Origin: an uncultured Clostridia bacterium
GTDB lineage: Bacteria > Bacillota > Clostridia > TANB77 > RGIG9151
Assembly: GCA_934500865.1 (NCBI GenBank)
Contig: CAKSUD010000014.1
Location: forward strand, 1 to 31,084
Length of the DNA stretch: 31,084 bases
Direction of reading: 5' to 3'
The translations under genes and the position numbers were made by a program. This document shows positions 23,693-31,084 of this stretch, piece by piece. The first letter of the stretch is position 1. Every line of letters starts with the position of its first letter. A model generated the notes under the pieces. The model was not told the DNA's origin and did not search any database. It saw nothing but the letters and a program-made list of their open reading frames with translations.

Positions 23693-25216
23693 CTACAAAG
23701 TATCATTAATTAATATTGTTTTTGAATCCGGATACCACTCTACATCTGAATTAAGTGCCTCAGAAATAGCTCTAAGTGGTACTAATGTACGATTACCCAC
23801 TATCTTTGCCGGTACATCGATTGTTTTTTCTTTACCATTTACCAGCATTTTATTGCTATCTACTTTTAGAAAAATACTGTTTTTTCCTTTTGTAACCGTT
23901 ATAGTTCTTCCCTCTCCGTTCCAAATAACTTCAGCATCCAATGCTTCAAATATTGCTCTCATAGGCACTAGTGTTCTCGAATTTTCTATAAACGGTTTTT
24001 GGTCAAATTTCACCTTATCCCCATTAACAAACACCGTTATTTCATCGTTTTTGTAATACTTTTTAACTATATTCCAAACATATTTATCGCTTAGCATAGA
24101 ACTATACCTGTAATGAATTTCTCCAGCTACATTTATATGTGTATCATTTAACTTTAACTGTTTTTCTATTTCTTTTCCCCTATACCAAACACTTTTACTA
24201 TTTACCCCAACAGATTTATAATCTGCCAAGCCAATGTATAACTTTGTTCTAGAACCGCTTGCCACATTATTCCACCAACTAAGTAACTCAGCATAGTTTG
24301 CACTCTTATGTCCTACTTCCCAATAAATTTGTGGTGCAATATAATCAATCCAACTATTTTGTACCCATTTTTTTGTATCTGCGTAATGTGAATTATACGA
24401 TTCTGTACCATTAGTATTACTTCCAAGAGAACTACTTGATGAATTCATCCAAATTGCAAAAGGACTTATTCCAAAAGAAACGTTTTTATTTGCCTTATGA
24501 ACTGCCTCATTTATTTCCTGAATTAGCAAATCAACGTTATTTCTTCTCCAGTCTTCTATATTGCTAAAGCCGTTTCCGCATTTATTATATGTTTCTGTAT
24601 CATTAAAAGACGTGCCCGGATAAAAATAATCATCCATGTGTATGCCATCTATTTGATAATTTTTAACTATTTCTACCGCACCATCTACTACCATTTTTCT
24701 TACTTCAGGTATTCCCGGGTTAAAGTAGTAATTTCCATCTGAATATTTCACTACATACTCGGGATGCTTTTTTGCAGGGCTTTCCGAACTTATTGACGCA
24801 TACTCTTCGTCTCCTTTTTTAGTTATTCTATATGGATTAATCCATGCATGGACCTCGATGCCTTTCTTATGAGCCTCTTCCACTAAAAAGGTTAACGGGT
24901 CAAAACCATCTAATGGTGCAAGTCCGTTTTGTCCGGTCAAGTACTTACTCCAAGGAAAGATATCTGATTTATAAAAAGAATCTGCCGACGGTCTTACCTG
25001 AAAAAAGACTGCATTATATCCCATTTCAGATATATTATTAAGTATCGTTTTTATTTCACTTTTTAGTGTATTCACGTCCGTCGTTGGTGATAATGGATAG
25101 TCTAAATTATAAACTGTTGCCACCCAAATTCCTTTCATATCATCACTTATGTATGCTTTAGAAATTGAAGTCAAGCATATAGAACACATAACTATAAAAA
25201 ATATAATTTTCTTCAT
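23693..25216 (-). CDS. GHL10-family glycosyl hydrolase-like protein with wall-binding domain
   Basis: 507 residues. Signal peptide 1-20. Residues about 25-350 are a glycosyl hydrolase-like 10 (DUF187) TIM barrel: WVATVYNLDYPL, YNAVFFQVRPSADSFY, GIEVHAWINPYRI, YQIDGIHMDDYFYPG, and IAPQIYWEVGH, all characteristic of the family (divergent wall glycosidases and lipoproteins). The last ~115 residues form a copper amine oxidase N-terminal-like domain (TLVPMRAIFEALDAEV and TLVPLRAISEALNSDV). Substrate probably a wall or capsule glycan. ATG 25216 follows AAGGGG by 7 bases. Confidence 0.92.
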   Translation of the reverse strand: MKKIIFFIVMCSICLTSISKAYISDDMKGIWVATVYNLDYPLSPTTDVNTLKSEIKTILNNISEMGYNAVFFQVRPSADSFYKSDIFPWSKYLTGQNGLAPLDGFDPLTFLVEEAHKKGIEVHAWINPYRITKKGDEEYASISSESPAKKHPEYVVKYSDGNYYFNPGIPEVRKMVVDGAVEIVKNYQIDGIHMDDYFYPGTSFNDTETYNKCGNGFSNIEDWRRNNVDLLIQEINEAVHKANKNVSFGISPFAIWMNSSSSSLGSNTNGTESYNSHYADTKKWVQNSWIDYIAPQIYWEVGHKSANYAELLSWWNNVASGSRTKLYIGLADYKSVGVNSKSVWYRGKEIEKQLKLNDTHINVAGEIHYRYSSMLSDKYVWNIVKKYYKNDEITVFVNGDKVKFDQKPFIENSRTLVPMRAIFEALDAEVIWNGEGRTITVTKGKNSIFLKVDSNKMLVNGKEKTIDVPAKIVGNRTLVPLRAISEALNSDVEWYPDSKTILINDTL

Positions 25217-25290
25217 AAGCATTCCCCTTAAAATTTATTTCAATAGTTATTTCTATTTAGAAAAAAGAAGTCCTTTAGGAAGTTTTAGAC

Positions 25291-25325
25291 AAAAAAACGA
25301 GGCGGATAAAATCCGCCCCGTTTCC
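25291..25325 (-). terminator. Intrinsic terminator after the 129-residue gene
   Basis: Minus strand: 12-bp stem AACGGGGCGGAT-TTT-ATCCGCCTCGTT with one G-T pair, followed by T-rich sequence. Confidence 0.92.
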
Positions 25326-25326
25326 A

Positions 25327-25716
25327 CTATCTTGTGCTCTCAATTTGGAAAATCCAATCGTAAAAGTCATATTCGGTTTCATTATCAATCGCAACCAGTA
25401 CTCTCTCAAACATTTCCGAGAACTCACCTGCTTTAGCATACTTACCTGCTATAACAGACGCATAAAACTTTTTCTTTTCCTTCACGCCATTTCTCACAAA
25501 TTTCTTAAGCCATTTAATATCCTCTTCAATTTTCTTTTTCTCTTCCGATTCCTCTTCGTCCTCAATAAGGTTCTCAACAATTTTCGCACGATAAGCCAAC
25601 TTTAACGCATCATCAAACGTTCTAAGGAGAATACTTTCACCATTATTCTCCAAGATTGCATACGCTGCCGCGAGCTTAACCTTGTTGCTGTCCATAAGTG
25701 CATAATACTCGTTCAT
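25327..25716 (-). CDS. Unknown 129-residue helical protein
   Basis: No family recognised. Almost wholly helical and highly charged: a central EDEEESEEKKKIEEDIKWLKKFVRNGVKEKKK stretch with coiled-coil character, between an N-terminal helix-rich part (MNEYYALMDSNKVKLAAAYAIL) and a C-terminal ERVLVAIDNETEYDFYDWIFQIEST. Soluble. ATG 25716 follows AGGAGG by 7 bases; the open frame reaches 25770 without a site. Monocistronic, with a near-perfect promoter and strong terminator. GAG is used more often than in adjacent genes. Confidence 0.75.
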   Translation of the reverse strand: MNEYYALMDSNKVKLAAAYAILENNGESILLRTFDDALKLAYRAKIVENLIEDEEESEEKKKIEEDIKWLKKFVRNGVKEKKKFYASVIAGKYAKAGEFSEMFERVLVAIDNETEYDFYDWIFQIESTR

Positions 25717-25772
25717 GGTAATTCCTCCTACAAAAAAATGAAAAGGTTGATAATATGTTAAATTCCTCATTT

Positions 25773-25801
25773 ATTATATATGAGTGTCTTGTTATTGTCA
25801 A
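25773..25801 (-). promoter_or_regulatory. Promoter of the 129-residue gene
   Basis: Minus strand TTGACA (25796-25801), 17-base spacer, TATAAT (25773-25778): a full consensus promoter just after the feoB stop. Confidence 0.9.
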
Positions 25802-25810
25802 CTTTAACTT

Positions 25811-27928
25811 TTACAATATTACATTTCCCATAAAATTAATTAGCATACAGCACACAATACCAGCAATAGTCGGCAATAAAAAAGCAACAATCATCCATTT
25901 AACACTATTGGTTTCTTTTTTTATAGTAAGTAATGTTGTAGCACAAGGAAAATGAAATAGAGAAAATGTCATAGTACAAAGTGCCGTAACCCACGTCCAA
26001 CCGTTATTAACTAATATACTTTTTAACGCATCTAAACTTTCATATTCCATAAGCATACCAGTAGACATATACGACATAAGCATAACCGGAATAACAATTT
26101 CATTAGCAGGAATACCTAAAATAAATGCTAAAAGTATTGTTCCGTCTAACCCCATAATTCTCGCAAATGGTTCTAGAGATGTTGTGCAATAACTTAAAAT
26201 ACTAGCTCCTCCAACGCTCACATTTGCTAAAATCCAAATAAAAAAACCGGCAGGAATTGCAACAACTACTGCACGCCCCAAAACCGAAAGCGTCTTATCA
26301 AAAATCGAGCGAACAATAACTTTAAAAAACTGTGGCCGTCTATATGGCGGTAATTCCAGTGTAAAAGATGATGGCTCACCTTTTAATAACGTATTAGATA
26401 AAAATTTAGATACAATAAGCGTTGCGAAAATACCAATTAAAATTACTAAAGTAAGTAATAATGCTGACATAAACGAATTAAACACACCAAAACTTGACGC
26501 AAAAAACATAGAAATAATTGCTATTAACGTAGGAAATCTTCCATTACACGGTACAAAATTATTTGTAAGCACTGCAATTAGTCTTTCTCTCGGCGAATCT
26601 ATAATTCTGCAACCAATTACACCACATGCATTGCATCCAAAGCCCATACACATCGTAAGAGCCTGTTTTCCATGAGCACAAGCCTTTTTAAAATATTTAT
26701 CCATATTAAAAGCTATCCTTGGTAAATATCCCGAATCCTCAAGCAGTGTAAAAAGCGGGAAAAATATCGCCATAGGCGGTAACATCACAGACACAACCCA
26801 TGCAAGAGTTCTATACATTCCATAAACAATAGCCTTTGCAAACGCAATTGGAATTTTTACTTTAATCAAAAACTCATATATCGATTCTTCAATTCCAAAC
26901 AGTACTTTAGAAATAAGCCCTGACGGATAATTCGCGCCAACAATAGTAATCCAAAAAACAACCCCGAGCAGTAAAAGCATAATAGGAATTCCAAAGCGCT
27001 TGGAAGTTAAAATTCTATCTAATTTTCTATCTCTTTCATTGTATTTTGAATCTTCAATTTTAACACAAACCTTGTATATTCCTTCTGCCTTCTCCATAAC
27101 AGACGTAACCAAACTATCCCTTATTTCATCTTTTTTAATTCCGTTCTCCTCAAGATATAAGTATAATTCTTCTAGTTTTTGACTTATCTTAGGTACTTTC
27201 ATAACATCTATACCTAAACATTCTTTTATCCTGCTCCCTAAAGTTTCATCATAATCTAAAAGCTTTAAGGAAAGCCATCTAGTATTAAGTTTTCCTTTAG
27301 AAATATCCCTTAATCTCTCCTCTAGTTCAGAAATTGCGTACTCTATTCTTTCATCATACTTTACCCTGACTTTAAACCTTCTTTTTTCACTTCCAATTAG
27401 TTTTGAAGTTTTTGCTATAAGTTCTTTAATTCCCTTTCCTTGTCTCGCCTCAGTTCCCACAACTGGTACACCCAGTTGCAAAGATAGCTCATCTAAATCT
27501 ATATTTATTTTTTTCTTTCTCGCTTCATCCATTAAATTAACGCATACAACCATATTGTCTGTCACTTCTGCTATTTGTAAAACTAAATTCAAATTTCTTT
27601 CAAGAGATGTAGCATCTATAACTACAATTGTAGCGTCTATGTCCCCAAAACAAATAAAATCCCTTGCAATTTCCTCTTCATATGAATTTGCAAGAAGTGA
27701 ATATGTACCCGGAACATCTACCAAAGTATAATTATATATTCCATCACTATAGCTGCCCCTCGCATTAGAAACCGTCTTACCGGGCCAGTTACCTGTATGT
27801 TGTTTAAGTCCTGTCAATGCATTAAAAACCGTACTCTTGCCAACATTCGGATTACCGGCTAAAGCAATAGTCTTTTGCTTTAACTTCTTATCCGAGAACA
27901 TAGCAGTTGTCTTACGAAAAAAACTCAT
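25811..27928 (-). CDS. feoB: Ferrous iron transporter FeoB
   Basis: 705 residues. N-terminal G-domain: GNPNVGKST, the DVPGTYSLLANS region, and NLMDEARKKK, followed by the helical GDI-like part. The C-terminal membrane domain has two gate segments with conserved Cys: GFGCNACGVIGCRIIDSPRER and FVPCNGRFPTLIAI, and near the end FSLFHFPCATTLLT. Imports Fe2+ across the membrane. ATG 27928 is chosen for the GAGGG site; the frame opens back to 27970. It follows feoA by 76 bases; a TTAACA/TATAAT pair 18 bases apart in that gap could be an extra promoter. Confidence 0.97.
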   Translation of the reverse strand: MSFFRKTTAMFSDKKLKQKTIALAGNPNVGKSTVFNALTGLKQHTGNWPGKTVSNARGSYSDGIYNYTLVDVPGTYSLLANSYEEEIARDFICFGDIDATIVVIDATSLERNLNLVLQIAEVTDNMVVCVNLMDEARKKKINIDLDELSLQLGVPVVGTEARQGKGIKELIAKTSKLIGSEKRRFKVRVKYDERIEYAISELEERLRDISKGKLNTRWLSLKLLDYDETLGSRIKECLGIDVMKVPKISQKLEELYLYLEENGIKKDEIRDSLVTSVMEKAEGIYKVCVKIEDSKYNERDRKLDRILTSKRFGIPIMLLLLGVVFWITIVGANYPSGLISKVLFGIEESIYEFLIKVKIPIAFAKAIVYGMYRTLAWVVSVMLPPMAIFFPLFTLLEDSGYLPRIAFNMDKYFKKACAHGKQALTMCMGFGCNACGVIGCRIIDSPRERLIAVLTNNFVPCNGRFPTLIAIISMFFASSFGVFNSFMSALLLTLVILIGIFATLIVSKFLSNTLLKGEPSSFTLELPPYRRPQFFKVIVRSIFDKTLSVLGRAVVVAIPAGFFIWILANVSVGGASILSYCTTSLEPFARIMGLDGTILLAFILGIPANEIVIPVMLMSYMSTGMLMEYESLDALKSILVNNGWTWVTALCTMTFSLFHFPCATTLLTIKKETNSVKWMIVAFLLPTIAGIVCCMLINFMGNVIL

Positions 27929-28004
27929 ACATATCCCTCTTTTCTGAGATATTATATGAGTTCTTTTCAAAACTTGTTAATATATGAAATCGGACTAATC
28001 CGTC

Positions 28005-28229
28005 TCAAAAATCGATTTTTATTTTCTTGGCATCTTCACCACGAATAGCAACAATAGTCCCACGAATTAGGTAAGCAGTAGGGTCACCCGAAGGACTGCT
28101 AAATAAAGCCGTAATAAATGCACCCGCAGTAAAACCCAAATCCAATAATCTTCTTTTATTTTTCTCGTAAGACACAAGAGATGCAACTTTTCCGGTACAC
28201 CCAATCGGTAAATTATCTAGTGTATCCAT
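28005..28229 (-). CDS. feoA: FeoA-family protein
   Basis: 74 residues. SH3-like FeoA domain: LDNLPIGCTGKVASL, RRLLDLGFTAGAFITALF, and YLIRGTIVAIRGEDAKKIKI. It supports FeoB activity. ATG 28229 follows GGAGA by 7 bases; an earlier in-frame ATG overlaps that site. Promoter at 28267-28295. Confidence 0.95.
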   Translation of the reverse strand: MDTLDNLPIGCTGKVASLVSYEKNKRRLLDLGFTAGAFITALFSSPSGDPTAYLIRGTIVAIRGEDAKKIKIDF

Positions 28230-28266
28230 AGCTATCTCCATTCCATCTTTTCTTATTTCATACTAT

Positions 28267-28295
28267 ATTATATGCTTTACACAAATTATTGTTAA
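28267..28295 (-). promoter_or_regulatory. feoAB promoter
   Basis: Minus strand TTAACA (28290-28295), 17-base spacer, TATAAT (28267-28272). No clear Fur or DtxR-type box is visible around it. Confidence 0.8.
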
Positions 28296-28298
28296 CTC

Positions 28299-29018
28299 TT
28301 ACTTTAGCATAATATAAGCTGCCATTCTGCCGGAATCCTTATCGCCCTTTCTGTACGAGTAAAATCTTTCCGAATTACAAGCTGTACAAATTCCCTTACA
28401 TTCAATATTTTCCCGTCTTATACCAGACTCAAGCAGCATTTGGATATTTGCATTCCATAAATCAACATATAATTTCCCGTTATCCTCAAACGCTCCAACA
28501 GGAAGTAACTTTTTAAACTGGTTGTATACATCCTCATTAACCTCGAAGCAACAAGGTCCAATAGAAGGCCCTATTCCCACTAAGATATCATCAGTCTTTG
28601 AGCCATACTTATTCACCATTTCTCGGACTGCCTCTCTACCTATAAACTTTATCGTTCCCTTCCAACCGGAATGGACAGAAGCGATAACCTCCTTTTCAGG
28701 GTCAAAAAACAAAAGAGGTACACAATCAGCATAGCAGGTAGCAAGTAACTTTCCTTTGCAATTAGTCATAAGACCATCATATTCTAATATGTTATTTTTA
28801 GTATTCTCGTCAATAATTCTTATATTTTTGTCATGTACTTGATTAACAAAAAACATATCTTTTTCCTCGATTTTAAGCTCAGTAGCAAGTTTTTCCTTGC
28901 TTAAAATAAAATCAGGAGAAATAACATCAATATGCATAAAATCATTTCCACGACAAGTAATCCCATGTTCAATAACATCCGAATATTCCTCAAACATCTT
29001 AAATTTTACTTGCTCCAT
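28299..29018 (-). CDS. pgeF: Peptidoglycan editing factor PgeF (YfiH family)
   Basis: 239 residues. Family signatures: ATCYADCVPLLFFDP with the metal-site Cys, VHSGWKGT with the metal His, and IGPSIGPCCFEV. Members were once called laccases; they act as purine nucleoside enzymes and in E. coli keep wrong amino acids out of peptidoglycan precursors. It starts 15 bases after glmS, so it shares that transcript, which fits a wall-precursor role. Confidence 0.93.
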   Translation of the reverse strand: MEQVKFKMFEEYSDVIEHGITCRGNDFMHIDVISPDFILSKEKLATELKIEEKDMFFVNQVHDKNIRIIDENTKNNILEYDGLMTNCKGKLLATCYADCVPLLFFDPEKEVIASVHSGWKGTIKFIGREAVREMVNKYGSKTDDILVGIGPSIGPCCFEVNEDVYNQFKKLLPVGAFEDNGKLYVDLWNANIQMLLESGIRRENIECKGICTACNSERFYSYRKGDKDSGRMAAYIMLK

Positions 29019-29033
29019 AGCTACCTCCTATTT

Positions 29034-30857
29034 TTACTCAACAGTAACTGATTTTGCCAAGTTTCTTGGCTTATCTACATCGCATCCTTTATCCACTGCG
29101 CAGTAGTATGCAAACATTTGAAGAGGAACAACCTCTAAAATTGAAGTTAATCTATCATCTAGCTTAGGTAAATATAAAACTTCATCAGCGACTTCGGCAA
29201 TTTTTTCATTGCCTTCTTGCGCTAATGCTATAACAATAGCCCCCCTTGCTTTTACCTCTTTTATATTACTCAACATTTTTTCAAATAATTCATTTTGAGT
29301 TGCAAGCGCAAAAACAACTGTTCCCTCTTCGATTAACGCAATTGTTCCATGCTTTAACTCTCCCGCAGCATACGCCTCAGAATGAATATATGAAATTTCC
29401 TTTAGCTTAAGAGAACCTTCCATTGCAACCATATAATCAAGCCCGCGTCCAAGATAGAAAATATCTCTTTCTCCATGATGCTTTTTAGCCATACTCTCGA
29501 CAACATCCATTTTACCCAATAGCACATCCATTTTCTCCGGAATTGTTAGCAACTCTTGAACCAAATTCTTGGCTTCATCTAACTTTAAGTTTCCACTCAA
29601 AACACCAAATTTAATTGCAATCATATACATAGCTGAAAGCTGAGTTGTATAACCCTTTGTTGAAGCAACAGCAATTTCAGGACCTGCCCAAGTGTAGATA
29701 ACATCATCTGCTTCTCTAGCAATAGAACTTCCGACAACATTAACAATACCAAGAATTTTTGCACCCTTTTTCTTTGCATCTCTTAACGCAGCCAAAGTAT
29801 CTGCTGTTTCACCGGACTGACTTACAATTATAACTAAAGTTTTATTATCTATTATAGGGTTTCTATATCTAAACTCCGATGCGATATCTACTTCAACCGG
29901 GATTCTAGCAAAATTCTCGATTAAATACTTCCCTACCATTCCGGCATGATATGCACTTCCACATGCCACAATAAAAATTCTGCTTACATTTTTTAAGTCT
30001 TCTGCAGTCATATGAATTGTGTCAAACTCAATCATACCACTCTTAACTCTTGGCATAATCGTGTCATGTATAACCTTAGGTTGCTCGTTCATTTCTTTTA
30101 GCATAAAATGTTCATATCCGCTTTTCTCAGCAGAAGCAATATCCCATTCAACTTTAAACACATTTTTACTAATAGACTTTTTATCCAAGTCACAAATTTC
30201 AACCTTATCACGAGTTAAATGAACTATTTCTAAGTCATTTAATAAATATGTATCTCTTGTATATTCTAGAATTGCAGGTATATCAGATGCAATAAAGTTT
30301 TCATTTTCACCAATTCCAACAATTAAAGGACTATCCTTTCTTACAGCAACAATTTCATCGGGATTGTTCTTATTTATCATTCCGATTGCAAAAGACCCTT
30401 TTATATCATGAATAACTTTTATTAATGTATCTACCAAATCACCGTTATAGTACATTTGTGCCAGGTGAGCTATTACCTCTGTATCAGTTTCAGAATAAAA
30501 CTTATACCCCTTTTCGATAAGCTCCTTTTTTAAATCCAAGTAGTTCTCAATAATTCCGTTATGGACTACCGCAATATCTCCCGAATTACTTAAATGAGGA
30601 TGAGAATTTTCATCAGATGGTGCACCATGAGTAGCCCACCTTGTATGACCTATTCCAACTGTTCCGTGAGGCATTCTTCCCTCGAATCTTGAGACTAAAT
30701 CAGCCAATCTTCCTTTAGTTTTTATAACACTCGTTTCTCCATTAGAGATGACTGCAATTCCTGCAGAATCATATCCTCTATATTCTAACTTGCTAAGTCC
30801 GTTTATTAAAACAGGAGCTGCGTCTCTTTTACCTATATATCCAACTATTCCGCACAT
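29034..30857 (-). CDS. glmS: Glucosamine-6-phosphate synthase
   Basis: 607 residues, full length. Makes glucosamine-6-phosphate from fructose-6-phosphate and glutamine, the first step to UDP-GlcNAc and the wall. N-terminal class II glutamine amidotransferase with Cys2 (MCGIVGYIG, Cys nucleophile after Met removal), HTRWATHGAPSDENSHPH, and two SIS isomerase domains (VSQSGETADTLAALRDA, and the C-terminal YIHSEAYAAGELKHGTIALI). It ends in the canonical AKSVTVE. GGAGG precedes the ATG. Controlled by the glmS ribozyme upstream. Confidence 0.99.
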   Translation of the reverse strand: MCGIVGYIGKRDAAPVLINGLSKLEYRGYDSAGIAVISNGETSVIKTKGRLADLVSRFEGRMPHGTVGIGHTRWATHGAPSDENSHPHLSNSGDIAVVHNGIIENYLDLKKELIEKGYKFYSETDTEVIAHLAQMYYNGDLVDTLIKVIHDIKGSFAIGMINKNNPDEIVAVRKDSPLIVGIGENENFIASDIPAILEYTRDTYLLNDLEIVHLTRDKVEICDLDKKSISKNVFKVEWDIASAEKSGYEHFMLKEMNEQPKVIHDTIMPRVKSGMIEFDTIHMTAEDLKNVSRIFIVACGSAYHAGMVGKYLIENFARIPVEVDIASEFRYRNPIIDNKTLVIIVSQSGETADTLAALRDAKKKGAKILGIVNVVGSSIAREADDVIYTWAGPEIAVASTKGYTTQLSAMYMIAIKFGVLSGNLKLDEAKNLVQELLTIPEKMDVLLGKMDVVESMAKKHHGERDIFYLGRGLDYMVAMEGSLKLKEISYIHSEAYAAGELKHGTIALIEEGTVVFALATQNELFEKMLSNIKEVKARGAIVIALAQEGNEKIAEVADEVLYLPKLDDRLTSILEVVPLQMFAYYCAVDKGCDVDKPRNLAKSVTVE

Positions 30858-30879
30858 AATCTTTCCTCCATTTTTTATT

Positions 30880-30895
30880 TTTTCGTATACGAAAA
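30880..30895. promoter_or_regulatory. 16-base palindrome in glmS leader
   Basis: TTTTCGTATACGAAAA, a perfect palindrome between the ribozyme and the ribosome site. It could be an RNA hairpin or a protein site; no T-run follows on the minus strand, so it is not a terminator. Confidence 0.45.
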
Positions 30896-30985
30896 CAAAC
30901 CGTTGCTTACGACGGCATTTTCGCTTTTTACTAAATCAAATTAATTTATATGTATTAACCAATTAAAATTCTAATTAAATAATTT

Positions 30986-31084
30986 GCATTTCGTTTTGTC
31001 CTTTGGGTTACCCTAAAGTTTTGTGAAAATGCTTACGACTCTAAAAATCGAGCCGGAGAACCATCCGCCGATTATTTCGATAAG
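30986..31084 (-). ncRNA. glmS ribozyme riboswitch (5' end outside window)
   Basis: Minus strand from the edge inward: TTATCGAAATAATCGGCGGA then TGGTTCTCCGGCTCGA, GAGTCGTAAGCATTTT, and a GGGTAACCC hairpin, closing with GAAATGC that pairs with GCATTTTC. These match the conserved core of the GlcN6P-activated self-cleaving ribozyme. The cleavage site and first helices lie beyond base 31084. It lowers glmS expression when the product is abundant. Confidence 0.93.

Noticed and set aside
1..31084. CRISPR array, insertion sequence, tRNA or rRNA genes
   Set aside because: No regularly spaced repeats, transposase frame, cloverleaf or rRNA-like stretch was seen on either strand.

Overview
The window reads as core chromosome of a low-GC, anaerobic, Gram-positive Clostridia-like bacterium. 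Supporting evidence: a T-box in front of tyrS, a glmS ribozyme, YlxM-Ffh, S-layer-homology and copper-amine-oxidase-type wall domains, a SleB-type hydrolase, and subunits of a sodium-pumping decarboxylase. Start codons sit behind strong AGGAGG-type sites, and many promoters have near-consensus -35 and -10 boxes 17 bases apart. The species cannot be named from the sequence. There is no rRNA, tRNA, CRISPR array, insertion sequence or integrated phage.

Layout, left to right. Almost all genes lie on the minus strand. 1-1600: tyrS with a full tyrosine T-box. 1600-2660: a plus-strand GNAT-like protein ending in a terminator shared with the next unit. 2660-5240: a secreted YcdB/S-layer-domain protein followed by a detached nucleotide-binding domain of a P-type ATPase. 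5300-6960: ylxM-ffh. 6960-9960: minD-minE-rodA-CYTH. 10020-12300: metK between two plus-strand genes of unknown function. 12310-15900: an RluB-type pseudouridine synthase, two CBS-domain CorC-like proteins and a stand-alone Rad52/Sak-like annealing protein. 16030-21720: a Cys-rich membrane protein behind its own operator-like palindrome, then a seven-gene operon (membrane protein, DNA methyltransferase, cytidine deaminase, OadB, OadG, TrmN6-like methyltransferase, membrane-anchored Asp-loop protein). 21800-25720: a SleB-type hydrolase, a TM2 protein, trmL, a GHL10-type glycosyl hydrolase and a small unknown gene. 25800-28300: feoA-feoB. 28300-31084: glmS-pgeF preceded by a glmS ribozyme cut by the window edge.

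Themes: translation and export (tyrS, ffh, trmL, trmN6, rluB), cell shape, division and envelope (minDE, rodA, glmS, SLH, SleB and GHL10 proteins), and ion handling (feoAB, CorC pair, OadBG). The most unusual observations are: a copy of the OadB sodium-site motif at the N-terminus of OadG, similar in DNA as well as protein; the orphan and apparently degenerate P-type ATPase N-domain; four monocistronic genes with codon use unlike their neighbours; a lone phage-type recombinase; and a Cys-cluster membrane protein with a palindrome across its promoter.
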